Source: DASZHJ01 sp035507155 (lineage in GTDB: Bacteria > Pseudomonadota > Alphaproteobacteria > ATCC43930 > CGMCC-115725). Taken from it: a DNA stretch of 64,000 nucleotides. Made by a program: the position numbers and the translations under genes. The notes beneath the pieces are model-generated. The model did not search any database and was not told the origin of the DNA. It saw only the letters and a program-made list of their open reading frames with translations. Where the stretch lies: the NCBI GenBank assembly GCA_035507155.1, contig DATJOK010000054.1, forward strand, positions 7,839-71,838, given 5' to 3'. This document shows positions 19,457-27,538 of the stretch, piece after piece (position 1 is the first letter of the stretch; every line of letters begins with the position of its first letter).

Positions 19457-19939
19457 TTACTTCTTGCGGAAACTGTCGAGGGCAACCACCTCGCCGCTCT
19501 TGGCCTCGGCAGGCTTGCTCTTGCCGGAGGCCGACTCCGGGACGGTGGGAATGATGGCGCCGGGCGCAGGGGCCTGAGTCTCGTCGCTGGCGGTCTGGAA
19601 CTGCAGGCCGAACTTGACCGAGGGATCGGCGAAGGCGCTGATCGCCGCGAAGGGCACGCTCAGATGCTCAGGCTTGTTCTGGAAGCTCAGCGTCACCGAG
19701 AAGCCTTCCTCGGTGACCTCGAGGTCGTAGAACTGGTGCTCGAGCACGATCGTCATCTCGTCGGGATAGCGTTCCGCGAGGTAGTCGGGAACGGCGACGC
19801 CGGCCGCGCGGGTCCGGAAGGTGATGTAGAAATGATGCGCCCCCGGCAGGCCCTTGGAAGCGGCGACGGCGAGCGCCTCGCGCACCACCCCGCGCAACGC
19901 CTGCTCGACCATCCTATCGTAGCGCAGCACGTCCTTCAC
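19457..19939 (-). CDS. sspB: SspB family adaptor for ClpXP (alpha-proteobacterial type)
   Basis: The 160 residues comprise a folded substrate-binding domain (residues 1 to about 110, with HHFYITFRT and VPFAAISAFADPSVKFGL), a flexible Pro/Ala-rich linker, and the conserved C-terminal tail GEVVALDSFRKK, which in SspB proteins docks on the ClpX zinc-binding domain. SspB tethers ssrA-tagged proteins to ClpXP for degradation. The tmRNA gene lies immediately upstream on the same strand, a telling functional neighbourhood. Fumarase follows downstream after 117 bases. Confidence 0.92.
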   Translation of the reverse strand: MKDVLRYDRMVEQALRGVVREALAVAASKGLPGAHHFYITFRTRAAGVAVPDYLAERYPDEMTIVLEHQFYDLEVTEEGFSVTLSFQNKPEHLSVPFAAISAFADPSVKFGLQFQTASDETQAPAPGAIIPTVPESASGKSKPAEAKSGEVVALDSFRKK

Positions 19940-20000
19940 ATTTCCTCGCTCGTCCCTGTTCCAAGCCGGATTATGGGATCCGGCGGGAGGTAATGGAAGT

Positions 20001-20281
20001 GGGGGGCTTCTGTTGCCCGGTGCCCCCCGAACCGCGCTTGCTTAGTGATTAAGCAGCGAGTGCGATTGAGTTATCGTTCGCACGTCTAAGTGGCCCGATA
20101 ACGGCGGTACCATGCCGAGCGAAAGGCTACACCTTTACCACGCGCGTCGATCCTGGTTCGCCCCCATGACACCCCGCCACCGGCGGGGATGACCGAGAAA
20201 TGGTGGAGGCGCCGGGTACTGCCCCCGGGTCCGCAACGCTTATGCCGTGCTCCGTTTATCGCCATAGTCGGTTGCCCGACG
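20001..20281 (-). ncRNA. ssrA: tmRNA, circularly permuted two-piece form
   Basis: Reading the minus strand, the acceptor piece comes first and ends in CCTCCACCA (CCA at 20203-20201). A 35-base spacer with a GC hairpin (20172-20188) follows, then the coding piece begins GGGGGCG at 20165-20159, which pairs with CGCCTCC at 20211-20205 to form the acceptor stem. The tag frame is GCG AAC GAT AAC TCA ATC GCA CTC GCT GCT TAA (20081-20049), giving ANDNSIALAA after the charged alanine. A GC hairpin at 20028-20001 probably ends the transcript. The order acceptor-then-coding is the permuted alphaproteobacterial type. Exact mature ends are estimates. Confidence 0.95.
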
Positions 20282-20286
20282 CCTCC

Positions 20287-20314
20287 AATATAGGGGTTCC
20301 CGGCCGACACGCAA
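20287..20314 (-). promoter_or_regulatory. Promoter of ssrA (tmRNA)
   Basis: On the minus strand TTGCGT (20314-20309) and TATATT (20292-20287) are 16 bases apart and the -10 ends directly before the predicted tmRNA 5' region. This is one of the best sigma-70-like promoters in the window, as expected for an abundant stable RNA. Confidence 0.6.
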
Positions 20315-20394
20315 CCGCCCGCCGAGTCGCGCTTGGAGAGGAGCCCGCGGTCCCGGTAGAGTGCGAGCCCATCGCCAGAAAGGTTTCGCTAAGC

Positions 20395-21333
20395 ATGCCG
20401 CTGACGTCAGAGCAGGAAGCGGAGATCGAGCGGCTCCGCGCCGAGACGACGCCGACGCGCCGCGCCACGGTGCCGGCGCTCGAGGAGATCCTCTATCGGG
20501 CGACGCCGCTGCTCGACCACGGTTTCGTGCGGGTCATCGACTACATGGGTGACGATGCCGCGGTGGTGCAGGCGGCGCGCGTCTCCTATGGCAGAGGGAC
20601 GAAGAAGATCAGCGAGGACCGCGGCCTCATTCACTATCTGATGCGGCATCGGCACACGACGCCCTTCGAGATGTGCGAGATCAAGTACCACGTGAAGCTG
20701 CCGATCTTTGTGGCACGGCAATGGATCCGCCACCGCACCGCCAACGTGAACGAGTACTCGGCCCGCTATTCGATTCTCGACAACGAGTTCTATCTGCCGG
20801 CGCCGGAGCAGATCGCCGCGCAGTCGAAGAGCAACCGTCAGGGCCGCGGCACCACCCTGCCGCCAGCGGAAACCGCCCGCGTGCTCGATCTCCTGCGCGA
20901 GGACGCGCTCCGGTCCTATCGGGGATACGCCGAGCTGCTGAACGAGGACGAGACCGGAAACGTGGTCGATCCCGGCCGCCAGGGCCTCGCCCGCGAGCTC
21001 GCCCGCATGAACCTGACGCTCGGCTTTTATACCCAGTGGTACTGGAAGACCGACCTGCACAATCTTCTCAATTTCCTCAGCCTCCGCGCCGACCCGCACG
21101 CGCAGTACGAGATCCGCGTCTATGCCGACGCCATGCTGGAGACGCTGGAGCGCTGGGTGCCCGTCACCGCCGAGGCGTTTCGGCAGTATCGACTTGGCGG
21201 CGCGCATCTCTCCGCCAACGGGCTCGCGGTGGTGAAGCGCCTGCTCGCTGGCGAGGACGTGCGCCAGCCCGAAAGCGGCATGTCCAAGCGTGAATGGACG
21301 GAGCTGATGGAGACGCTGGGCCGCACTGGCTAG
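20395..21333 (+). CDS. thyX: Flavin-dependent thymidylate synthase ThyX
   Basis: The 312-residue enzyme makes dTMP from dUMP using FAD, NADPH and methylene-tetrahydrofolate. The signature RHRX7S is present as RHRTANVNEYS (residues 112-122), followed by ARYS. The start MPLTSEQ at 20395 is chosen because the longer frame to 20200 runs into the tmRNA gene. It is divergent from ssrA and converges on the Mrp ATPase gene with 18 bases between stops. The presence of ThyX suggests the genome may lack ThyA. Confidence 0.96.
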   Translation: MPLTSEQEAEIERLRAETTPTRRATVPALEEILYRATPLLDHGFVRVIDYMGDDAAVVQAARVSYGRGTKKISEDRGLIHYLMRHRHTTPFEMCEIKYHVKLPIFVARQWIRHRTANVNEYSARYSILDNEFYLPAPEQIAAQSKSNRQGRGTTLPPAETARVLDLLREDALRSYRGYAELLNEDETGNVVDPGRQGLARELARMNLTLGFYTQWYWKTDLHNLLNFLSLRADPHAQYEIRVYADAMLETLERWVPVTAEAFRQYRLGGAHLSANGLAVVKRLLAGEDVRQPESGMSKREWTELMETLGRTG

Positions 21334-21351
21334 CGCCCGGCTCCTCTGCCG

Positions 21352-22479
21352 CTACTGAATGACGATCCGGGGTGCCGCACGCTGCGCGGCGCCCGAGAGC
21401 GTCGCCCAGAGCCGCTCGGCCATAGCGCGAAAGAGCTTGGCGTGCTCGCTGTCGGGCTGCGAGACCACGATCGGGTGGCCATCGTCGGAGGTCTCGCGGA
21501 TCGCGATGTCGAGCGGGACCTCGCCGAGGAAGTCGGTGCCGAGCTTCTCCGCCTCGCGACGCGCGCCGCCATGGCTGAAGATCTCGCTCCGTTCGCCGCA
21601 ATGAGGGCAGCGGAAGTAGCTCATGTTCTCGACGATGCCGAGCACCGGCACGTCGACCTTGCGGAACATGTTGAGCCCCTTGCGCGCGTCGAGGAGGGCG
21701 ATGTCCTGCGGCGTCGAGACGATCACGGCGCCGGAGAGCGGCACCTGCTGCGCCATGGTGAGCTGCGCATCGCCGGTGCCGGGCGGCAGGTCGACGACGA
21801 GGATGTCGAGCTCGCCCCAGTTGACGTCGCGCAGCATCTGCTGGATCGCGCTCATCACCATGGGACCGCGCCAGATCATCGGCGTGTCCTCGGGCACTAG
21901 GAAGCCCATCGACATGCACTTGATGCCGTAGTTCTGCATCGGCTGCAGCACGCGGCCGTCTTGCGACGTGGGCTTGCCCGCGATCCCCATCATGCGCGGC
22001 ATGGAGGGGCCGTAGATGTCAGCGTCCAGAAGGCCGACCTTGAGGCCATTGGCGTGGAAGGCGAGGGCGAGATTGACCGCGACCGTCGACTTGCCGACGC
22101 CACCCTTACCGGACGCCACCGCGACGATCGTCTTGACCCCCGGTACCAGCGCCTTGCCGCCATGCCCGTGAGCGGCCGGACCATGCGCGTGTTGGGTAGC
22201 CTGCGGCCGCGCTGCCGCCGGCGCGGGCTTGTGCTCGGCGGTCAGCACCGCGGTCACCGACAGCACGCCCTCGAGCCGCTCCACGGCGCGCTCCGCCGCC
22301 TTGCGCAGCGGCTCGAGCTTCGGGCCGCGCTCGGCATCGACCTCGATGGAGAAGCCGACGTTGCCGTCCTTGACGACGAGTCCGGATATCATGCCCAGGC
22401 TCACGACGTCACGCTGACGGTCGGGATCGATCACCTGGCGGAGAGCGGCCAGGATCTGGTCTCGTGTTACCGCGCTCAT
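21352..22479 (-). CDS. Mrp/NBP35 (ApbC) family iron-sulfur cluster carrier ATPase
   Basis: The 375-residue protein has an N-terminal MIP18/DUF59-type domain (about 1-80) and a C-terminal P-loop domain with the deviant Walker A GKGGVGKST (around 128), DADIYGPSMPRMMG, and VVDLPPGTGDAQLT. The CPHC pair in YFRCPHCGERS is the cysteine site that holds the bridging [4Fe-4S] cluster between subunits. Its role is delivery of Fe-S clusters to apoproteins. It is divergent from hflK across a 157-base spacer. Confidence 0.95.
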   Translation of the reverse strand: MSAVTRDQILAALRQVIDPDRQRDVVSLGMISGLVVKDGNVGFSIEVDAERGPKLEPLRKAAERAVERLEGVLSVTAVLTAEHKPAPAAARPQATQHAHGPAAHGHGGKALVPGVKTIVAVASGKGGVGKSTVAVNLALAFHANGLKVGLLDADIYGPSMPRMMGIAGKPTSQDGRVLQPMQNYGIKCMSMGFLVPEDTPMIWRGPMVMSAIQQMLRDVNWGELDILVVDLPPGTGDAQLTMAQQVPLSGAVIVSTPQDIALLDARKGLNMFRKVDVPVLGIVENMSYFRCPHCGERSEIFSHGGARREAEKLGTDFLGEVPLDIAIRETSDDGHPIVVSQPDSEHAKLFRAMAERLWATLSGAAQRAAPRIVIQ

Positions 22480-22636
22480 GCGCGCTCACCTCTCGTCCTT
22501 GACAATCGGCCGCCGGTCCCGATCATCCGGGGGCGCCGCACGGACCAATCCGGTAGGGATGGGTTTGATATAGGAAATCGCGGTGCAATTGCAAAGGCAA
22601 CGGCCTTTGCACCAGCAACAGAGAGGCAGCCGGACG

Positions 22637-23794
22637 ATGCCGTGGACGAATCAGGGAGGCGGCGGAGGCGGTGGGCCGTGGGGCGGCGGTCAAAGCCCGT
22701 GGGGTCGCGGACCGCAGGGTCCGAAGGTCGAGGACATCATCAAGCGCAGCCAGGACCGCCTGCGTGGCCTGCTGCCCGGCGGGTTCGGCAGCGCGCCGGG
22801 CGTGATCATCGTGCTGGCCATCGTCCTTCTGCTGTGGCTGGCGAGCGGCTTCTATCGGGTGCTGCCTGATGAGGAGGGCATCGTGCTCCGCTTCGGCGCG
22901 TTCGAGCGCCGCGCCTTTCCCGGCCTCAACTATCACCTGCCGTCGCCGATCGAGACTGTCTATACGCCGAAGGTGACGCGCGTGAATCGCCTCGATGTCG
23001 GTTACCGTCCGAGCGAGCGCGCGCAGAACCGCGTTCCGCAGGTGCCGGAAGAGGCCCTGATGCTGACCGGCGACGAGAACATCGTCGACATCAACTTCTT
23101 CGTCCTCTGGCGCATCAAGGAGGCGAAAGACTACCTCTTCAATATCGCCGATCCCGAGCAGACCGTGAAGGCGGCGGCGGAAAGCGCCATGCGCGAGGTG
23201 ATCGGCCATACCGACATCGCGAAGGCGCTGGCGCCCGGCCGCGCCGCCATCGAGCAGGAGGCACAGAAGCTGCTGCAGGACATGCTGGACAGCTATCACA
23301 GCGGCATCGAGGTGACGGAGCTTCGCCTCGAGAAGGTCGATCCGCCGCCGCAGGTGATCGATTCCTTCCGCGACGTGCAGAGCGCCAAGATCGACTACAC
23401 CCGTCTCCAGAACGAGGCTGACGCCTATCAGAACGACGTGGTGCCGCGCGCGCAAGGCGACGCGGCGCGCCTCGTCCAGGAGGCGGAAGCCTACAAGCAG
23501 CAGGTGGTGAAGCAGGCGGAGGGCGACGCCCAGCGCTTCATCTCGGTCTACAACGCCTACAAGCAGGCGCCCGACATCACCGCGCGGCGACTCTACATCG
23601 AGACCATGCAGGACGTGCTCAAGAACTCCAACAAGATCATCCTCGATCGCGCGGCCACGGCCTCCGGCGTAGTACCCTATCTGCCGCTGCCCGAGCTCAA
23701 GCCCGGCAAGACTACTGCCGGCAGCACGACGGTCGCGCCGGCGCCGCGGGTTCCAACCTCGCCTGGGGTCTCGTCGCGGGGGACGCAGCCATGA
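22637..23794 (+). CDS. hflK: FtsH protease modulator HflK
   Basis: The 385 residues start with a Gly/Trp/Pro-rich cytoplasmic stretch (PWTNQGGGGGGG) typical of HflK, then one membrane helix near residues 54-74 and a periplasmic SPFH/band-7 domain, ending in a long coiled region and a Thr/Pro-rich tail. HflK pairs with HflC in a large cage that encloses and modulates FtsH. ATG 22637 is used; an earlier in-frame ATG at 22583 lacks a ribosome site. The stop overlaps the hflC start by four bases. Confidence 0.95.
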   Translation: MPWTNQGGGGGGGPWGGGQSPWGRGPQGPKVEDIIKRSQDRLRGLLPGGFGSAPGVIIVLAIVLLLWLASGFYRVLPDEEGIVLRFGAFERRAFPGLNYHLPSPIETVYTPKVTRVNRLDVGYRPSERAQNRVPQVPEEALMLTGDENIVDINFFVLWRIKEAKDYLFNIADPEQTVKAAAESAMREVIGHTDIAKALAPGRAAIEQEAQKLLQDMLDSYHSGIEVTELRLEKVDPPPQVIDSFRDVQSAKIDYTRLQNEADAYQNDVVPRAQGDAARLVQEAEAYKQQVVKQAEGDAQRFISVYNAYKQAPDITARRLYIETMQDVLKNSNKIILDRAATASGVVPYLPLPELKPGKTTAGSTTVAPAPRVPTSPGVSSRGTQP

Positions 23795-24681
23795 ACAACC
23801 GCTATCTCATTCCTGCCGGCGCGCTCATCGTCGTCCTGCTGATCCTCGGCTTCAGCTCGCTCTTCGTCGTCCATCAGACCGAGCAGGCGCTGGTATTGCA
23901 ATTCGGCAAGCCGGTGGGCGCGCCGATCCGCGATCCCGGTCTCAAGTTCAAGATCCCCCTGGTGCAGAACGTCGTCTTCTACGACAAGCGAATCCTCTAT
24001 CTCGAGCCCTCCGCAGAGGAGGTGAACGCCGCCGATCAGAAGCGTCTCGTGGTCGACAGTTATGCGCGCTACACCATCGACAGTCCGCTCCAGTTCTATC
24101 AGTCGGTCGGATCCGAGGCGGCGGCGAACGCGCGGCTCTCTTCGATCATCAACAGCACGCTCCGGCAGGTGATCGGCAATGTGCCGCTGGCGTCCGTCGT
24201 GGCCGAGCGCCGCGCCGAGGTCATGCAAGACGTGCGCACGGCGGTCAACGTGCAGGCAAAGGCTTTCGGCATCACGGTGATCGACGTGCGCATCCGGCGC
24301 GCCGACCTGCCCTCCGAGAACAGCCAGGCAATCTTCGACCGCATGAAGACCGAGCGCCAGCGCGAGGCGGCGCAGTTCCGTGCCGAAGGCGCCCGCGAGG
24401 CCAACAAGATCCGCGCCAATGCCGATCGGCAGCGGATCGAGATCCTGGCTGATGCGCAGAAGCAGGCGCAGATCCTGCGTGGCGAAGGCGACGCGCAGAC
24501 GATCCAGATCTATGCCGACGCGTTCGGCCGCGATAAGGATTTCTTCAGCTTCTACCGCTCTCTCGAGGCCTATCGGAACGCGCTCGCCAACGGCGACACC
24601 ACCCTGGTGCTATCGCCGGACAGCGAGTTTCTGCGGTTCCTGGGGTCACCCAACGGCGAGATCTCGAAGCAGCAGCACTGA
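23791..24681 (+). CDS. hflC: FtsH protease modulator HflC
   Basis: The 296-residue protein has an N-terminal membrane helix (about 5-27), the SPFH entry HQTEQALVLQFGKPVG, and the conserved stretch VIDVRIRRADLPSENSQAIFDRMKTER followed by the coiled segment RAEGAREANKIRANAD. It partners HflK in controlling FtsH. The ATGA overlap indicates translational coupling to hflK. The DUF2065 gene and degP-type gene follow, a common alphaproteobacterial order. Confidence 0.96.
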   Translation: MNNRYLIPAGALIVVLLILGFSSLFVVHQTEQALVLQFGKPVGAPIRDPGLKFKIPLVQNVVFYDKRILYLEPSAEEVNAADQKRLVVDSYARYTIDSPLQFYQSVGSEAAANARLSSIINSTLRQVIGNVPLASVVAERRAEVMQDVRTAVNVQAKAFGITVIDVRIRRADLPSENSQAIFDRMKTERQREAAQFRAEGAREANKIRANADRQRIEILADAQKQAQILRGEGDAQTIQIYADAFGRDKDFFSFYRSLEAYRNALANGDTTLVLSPDSEFLRFLGSPNGEISKQQH

Positions 24682-24704
24682 CCGGGCTCGCGGCCGACGT
24701 CCGC

Positions 24705-24890
24705 ATGCAGGACTTTGCCACAGCGCTTGCCCTCGTCTTTGTGATAGAGGGAATCGCATTGGCGCTGCTGCCGGAAGCCATGAAGCGAGCCGCTGTCCAG
24801 ATGGCGGTGATCCCGGCTTCCGCCTTGCGCCTCGGGGGTTTGGCCGCGGCATGCCTGGGTGTTGCGGCAGTTTGGCTCATCCGACGCTGA
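24705..24890 (+). CDS. DUF2065 (YjeT-like) small membrane protein
   Basis: A 61-residue protein with two hydrophobic helices (about 5-25 and 38-58) and the motif EGIALALLPEAMKR between them, the pattern of the DUF2065/YjeT family. Function is unknown; members usually lie between hflC and a degP/degQ gene, as here. It begins 23 bases after hflC. Confidence 0.85.
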   Translation: MQDFATALALVFVIEGIALALLPEAMKRAAVQMAVIPASALRLGGLAAACLGVAAVWLIRR

Positions 24891-24904
24891 GTTCGACGGC
24901 TGGT

Positions 24905-24933
24905 TTGCCGTCGACCGTCTCCCCATTTATTAT
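24905..24933 (+). promoter_or_regulatory. Candidate promoter of the degP-type gene
   Basis: TTGCCG (24905-24910) and TATTAT (24928-24933) are 17 bases apart, placing transcription start near 24940, ahead of the protease gene start. This would let the protease be expressed apart from hflKC. Confidence 0.45.
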
Positions 24934-24954
24934 AGCCGCCTGGAAGTCCCCCTC

Positions 24955-26517
24955 ATGCCCGCGGGAGTAGCTCAAGTGACCGCCGTGATCGCAAGTCGCA
25001 GTCGCATCCTGAGTGTCGCGCCGCCCGGGATCGCGCCCCGCGCTGGCTGGCTGAAGCGTGCCGCCATCGCCCTGGTCCTGGCAGCCATTCTCCTGCCCGC
25101 TGAGCCGGTTGGCGCCAAGCCGGCGCCCGACGGGTTCGCTGATCTGGCGGCAAAGCTGCTGCCGGCGGTGGTTAATATCTCGACCACCCAGACCATCAAG
25201 GGCGATAAGCTCGCGCGGACGCCCGACATGCCGCAATTCCCGCCCGGCTCGCCGCTCGACGAGCTGTTCAAGGACTTCCTCGACAAGAACCAGAAAAACG
25301 GCCATCCCGAGGCGATGCCCCGCCGGGCGACCTCGTTGGGCTCCGGTTTTGTCATTGATCCCAGCGGCCTGATCGTCACTAACAATCACGTGATCGCCGA
25401 CGCCGACGAGATCACGGTCACGCTGCAGGACAATACCTCGCTGAAGGCGGAGTTGGTCGGCAAGGACACCAAGGTCGATCTGGCGCTGCTCCGGGTGAAG
25501 GCCAGCAAGCCACTGACGTCGGTGAAGTTCGGCGACAGCGACCAGACCCGGGTGGGCGACTGGGTGCTGGCGATCGGCAACCCGTTCGGTCTCGGCGGCA
25601 CGGTCACCGCGGGTATCCTGTCGGCGCGCGGCCGCGACATCAATGCCGGGCAATACGACGACTTCCTGCAGACCGATGCCTCGATCAATCGCGGCAACTC
25701 GGGCGGCCCCATGTTCAACATGGCCGGCGAGGTGATCGGTGTGAACACGGCGATCTATTCGCCTTCGGGCGGCTCGATCGGCATCGGCTTCGCCATTCCT
25801 TCCAATGAGGCGAAGCCCGTCCTCGACCAGATCAGGCAGTACGGTCATCCGCGGCGCGGCTGGCTCGGCGTGCGCATCCAGGGCGTCACCGACGAGATCG
25901 CGGAGAGCCTCGGTCTCGACAAGCCGCACGGCGCCCTGATCGCCAGCGTGAACGATGGCGGACCGGCCCAGAAGGCGGGCATCCAGCCGGGCGACGTCGT
26001 CCTCACTTTCGACGGCAAGGACGTTCCCGACGTGCGGCACCTGCCGCGGGTGGTGGCGGAGACGCCGATCGACAAGAGCGTCAAGGTCACGGTCTGGCGC
26101 AAGCGCAAGGAGGAGGTGGTCGACGTCAAGGTCGGCGAGCTCGACGATACCGATCAGCAGGTGGCGAGCACCGGCGACAAGCCCGGCAATGCGCCAGCCG
26201 ACAACGTGCCGACGGTGAAGACCCTTGGCATGTCTTTGGCCACGATCACCCCTGACTTGCGCGACAAGTTCTCGCTCGCCGACGACGCGGCCGGCGTGGT
26301 GGTCACCGACGTCCAGAACGGCAGCGCCGGCGCCGACAAGCAGCTCAAAGCCGGGGACATCATCGTCGAGGTGGCGCAGGAGGAAGTGAAGACGCCCTCC
26401 CAGGTGGTCGACAAGATCGAGGAAGCGAAGAAGGCCGGCCGCAAGTCCGTGCTCCTGCTGATCGATCGCCAGGGCGAGCTCGGCTGGAAGGCGCTGCGCA
26501 TCGACGGCAAAGGCTGA
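24955..26517 (+). CDS. Do family periplasmic serine endopeptidase (DegP/DegQ/MucD)
   Basis: The 520-residue protein has a signal peptide with hydrophobic core AAIALVLAAILLPAE and a trypsin-like domain with His145 (NNHVI), Asp175 (VDLAL) and Ser249 (GNSGGP). Two PDZ domains follow, the first from about GWLGVRIQGV and the second near AAGVVVTDVQNGSAG. It degrades or refolds damaged periplasmic proteins. ATG 24955 has GGAAG at 24942-24946; GTG 24976 with GGGAG at 24963-24967 is an equally plausible start and would shorten the signal n-region. It converges on serB. Confidence 0.94.
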   Translation: MPAGVAQVTAVIASRSRILSVAPPGIAPRAGWLKRAAIALVLAAILLPAEPVGAKPAPDGFADLAAKLLPAVVNISTTQTIKGDKLARTPDMPQFPPGSPLDELFKDFLDKNQKNGHPEAMPRRATSLGSGFVIDPSGLIVTNNHVIADADEITVTLQDNTSLKAELVGKDTKVDLALLRVKASKPLTSVKFGDSDQTRVGDWVLAIGNPFGLGGTVTAGILSARGRDINAGQYDDFLQTDASINRGNSGGPMFNMAGEVIGVNTAIYSPSGGSIGIGFAIPSNEAKPVLDQIRQYGHPRRGWLGVRIQGVTDEIAESLGLDKPHGALIASVNDGGPAQKAGIQPGDVVLTFDGKDVPDVRHLPRVVAETPIDKSVKVTVWRKRKEEVVDVKVGELDDTDQQVASTGDKPGNAPADNVPTVKTLGMSLATITPDLRDKFSLADDAAGVVVTDVQNGSAGADKQLKAGDIIVEVAQEEVKTPSQVVDKIEEAKKAGRKSVLLLIDRQGELGWKALRIDGKG

Positions 26518-26540
26518 CCTGCCGCTCTGAGGGATCGCCG

Positions 26541-27458
26541 TCAGCCGGCAGGGCGCTTGATCTCGCTCGCGCGATAGCCCTGGACGTAGAGAAGCGCCGT
26601 CAGATCGGCGTGGTCGATGCGGTATCGCGCCTCGGCCCGTACTGTCGGCTTGGCGTGATAGGCGATGCCGACGCCGGCGGCTCTGAGCATCGGCAGATCG
26701 TTGGCGCCGTCCCCCACAGCCACGGTCTCCGCCAGCGCGAGGTTGTGCTCGGCGGCGAGGGTCTCCAGCGTCCGCAGCTTTGCGTCACGGTCCAGGATCG
26801 GCTCCCGCACGGCGCCGGCGAGGGCACCGGCGGCGGTGAGCAGCTCATTGGCCACGTCCATGTGGAAGCCGAGCTTGCTCCGAACCGGGCCGGTAAAGCT
26901 GCGGAATCCACCCGAGACGAGGGCCGTGTAAGCGCCCGCCGCTCGCATGGTCGTCACCAGCTCGCCGGCGCCGGGGTTGATGCGGATGCGCTCGCGGGCC
27001 TCTTCCAGTACATGGACGGGGACGCCCTTGAGCAGGGCCACCCGCTCGCGCAGCGCGCCGGCGAAGTCGATCTCGCCGTTCATGGCCCGCCGGGTCAGCT
27101 CGGCAACCCGGGGGCCAAGCCGCAAGATGTCCGCCAGCTCGTCCAGCATCTCGTTGGCGATGATCGTCGATTCCATGTCGGCCACCAGCAGCCGGCGCCG
27201 CCGCCCGGCCCGCGGCTGGGCTACGAGATCAAGATCCAGCTCGCCGATCGCGCCCTCTAGCGCGCCGCGCACGGCCGTTTCCGCAGCGTCGGCTTCGATA
27301 CCCTGAAAGGCGAGATCGACGGCGAGATCCGGCGCAAGCCAGTCTGCCGGAACCGGCGATGCGCCCAATTTTCGAAGTGTTTCGTCGGCAGTCTCGAGCA
27401 CCGCCAGCCAGGCACCGCGGAAGCCCGGCCCGGCGATCAAGGTGAGGACGTTTTCCAT
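26541..27458 (-). CDS. serB: Phosphoserine phosphatase SerB
   Basis: The 305-residue HAD enzyme catalyses the last step of serine synthesis. An ACT-like N-terminal region precedes the catalytic domain, whose motif I is DMEST (residues 94-98), motif II SGGFRSFT and motif IV GDGANDLPML. In most SerB proteins motif I is DxDST; here the second Asp, the general acid/base, reads Glu96. The rest of the family pattern (NEMLDELADI, GIAYHAKP) is intact, so I still call it SerB. It is divergent from miaA. Confidence 0.92.
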   Translation of the reverse strand: MENVLTLIAGPGFRGAWLAVLETADETLRKLGASPVPADWLAPDLAVDLAFQGIEADAAETAVRGALEGAIGELDLDLVAQPRAGRRRRLLVADMESTIIANEMLDELADILRLGPRVAELTRRAMNGEIDFAGALRERVALLKGVPVHVLEEARERIRINPGAGELVTTMRAAGAYTALVSGGFRSFTGPVRSKLGFHMDVANELLTAAGALAGAVREPILDRDAKLRTLETLAAEHNLALAETVAVGDGANDLPMLRAAGVGIAYHAKPTVRAEARYRIDHADLTALLYVQGYRASEIKRPAG

Positions 27459-27538
27459 GGTCAGCGCGATTTATCGGCGACGCGCCGCGAGGGCGCAAGA
27501 CGTCATGCGGTGTTGACGAGTTGTGCTAGAGATCGCCC

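Noticed and set aside
20086..20310. A 74-codon minus-strand frame in the ssrA region
   Set aside because: It lies over the tmRNA acceptor and coding pieces and is explained by the RNA.
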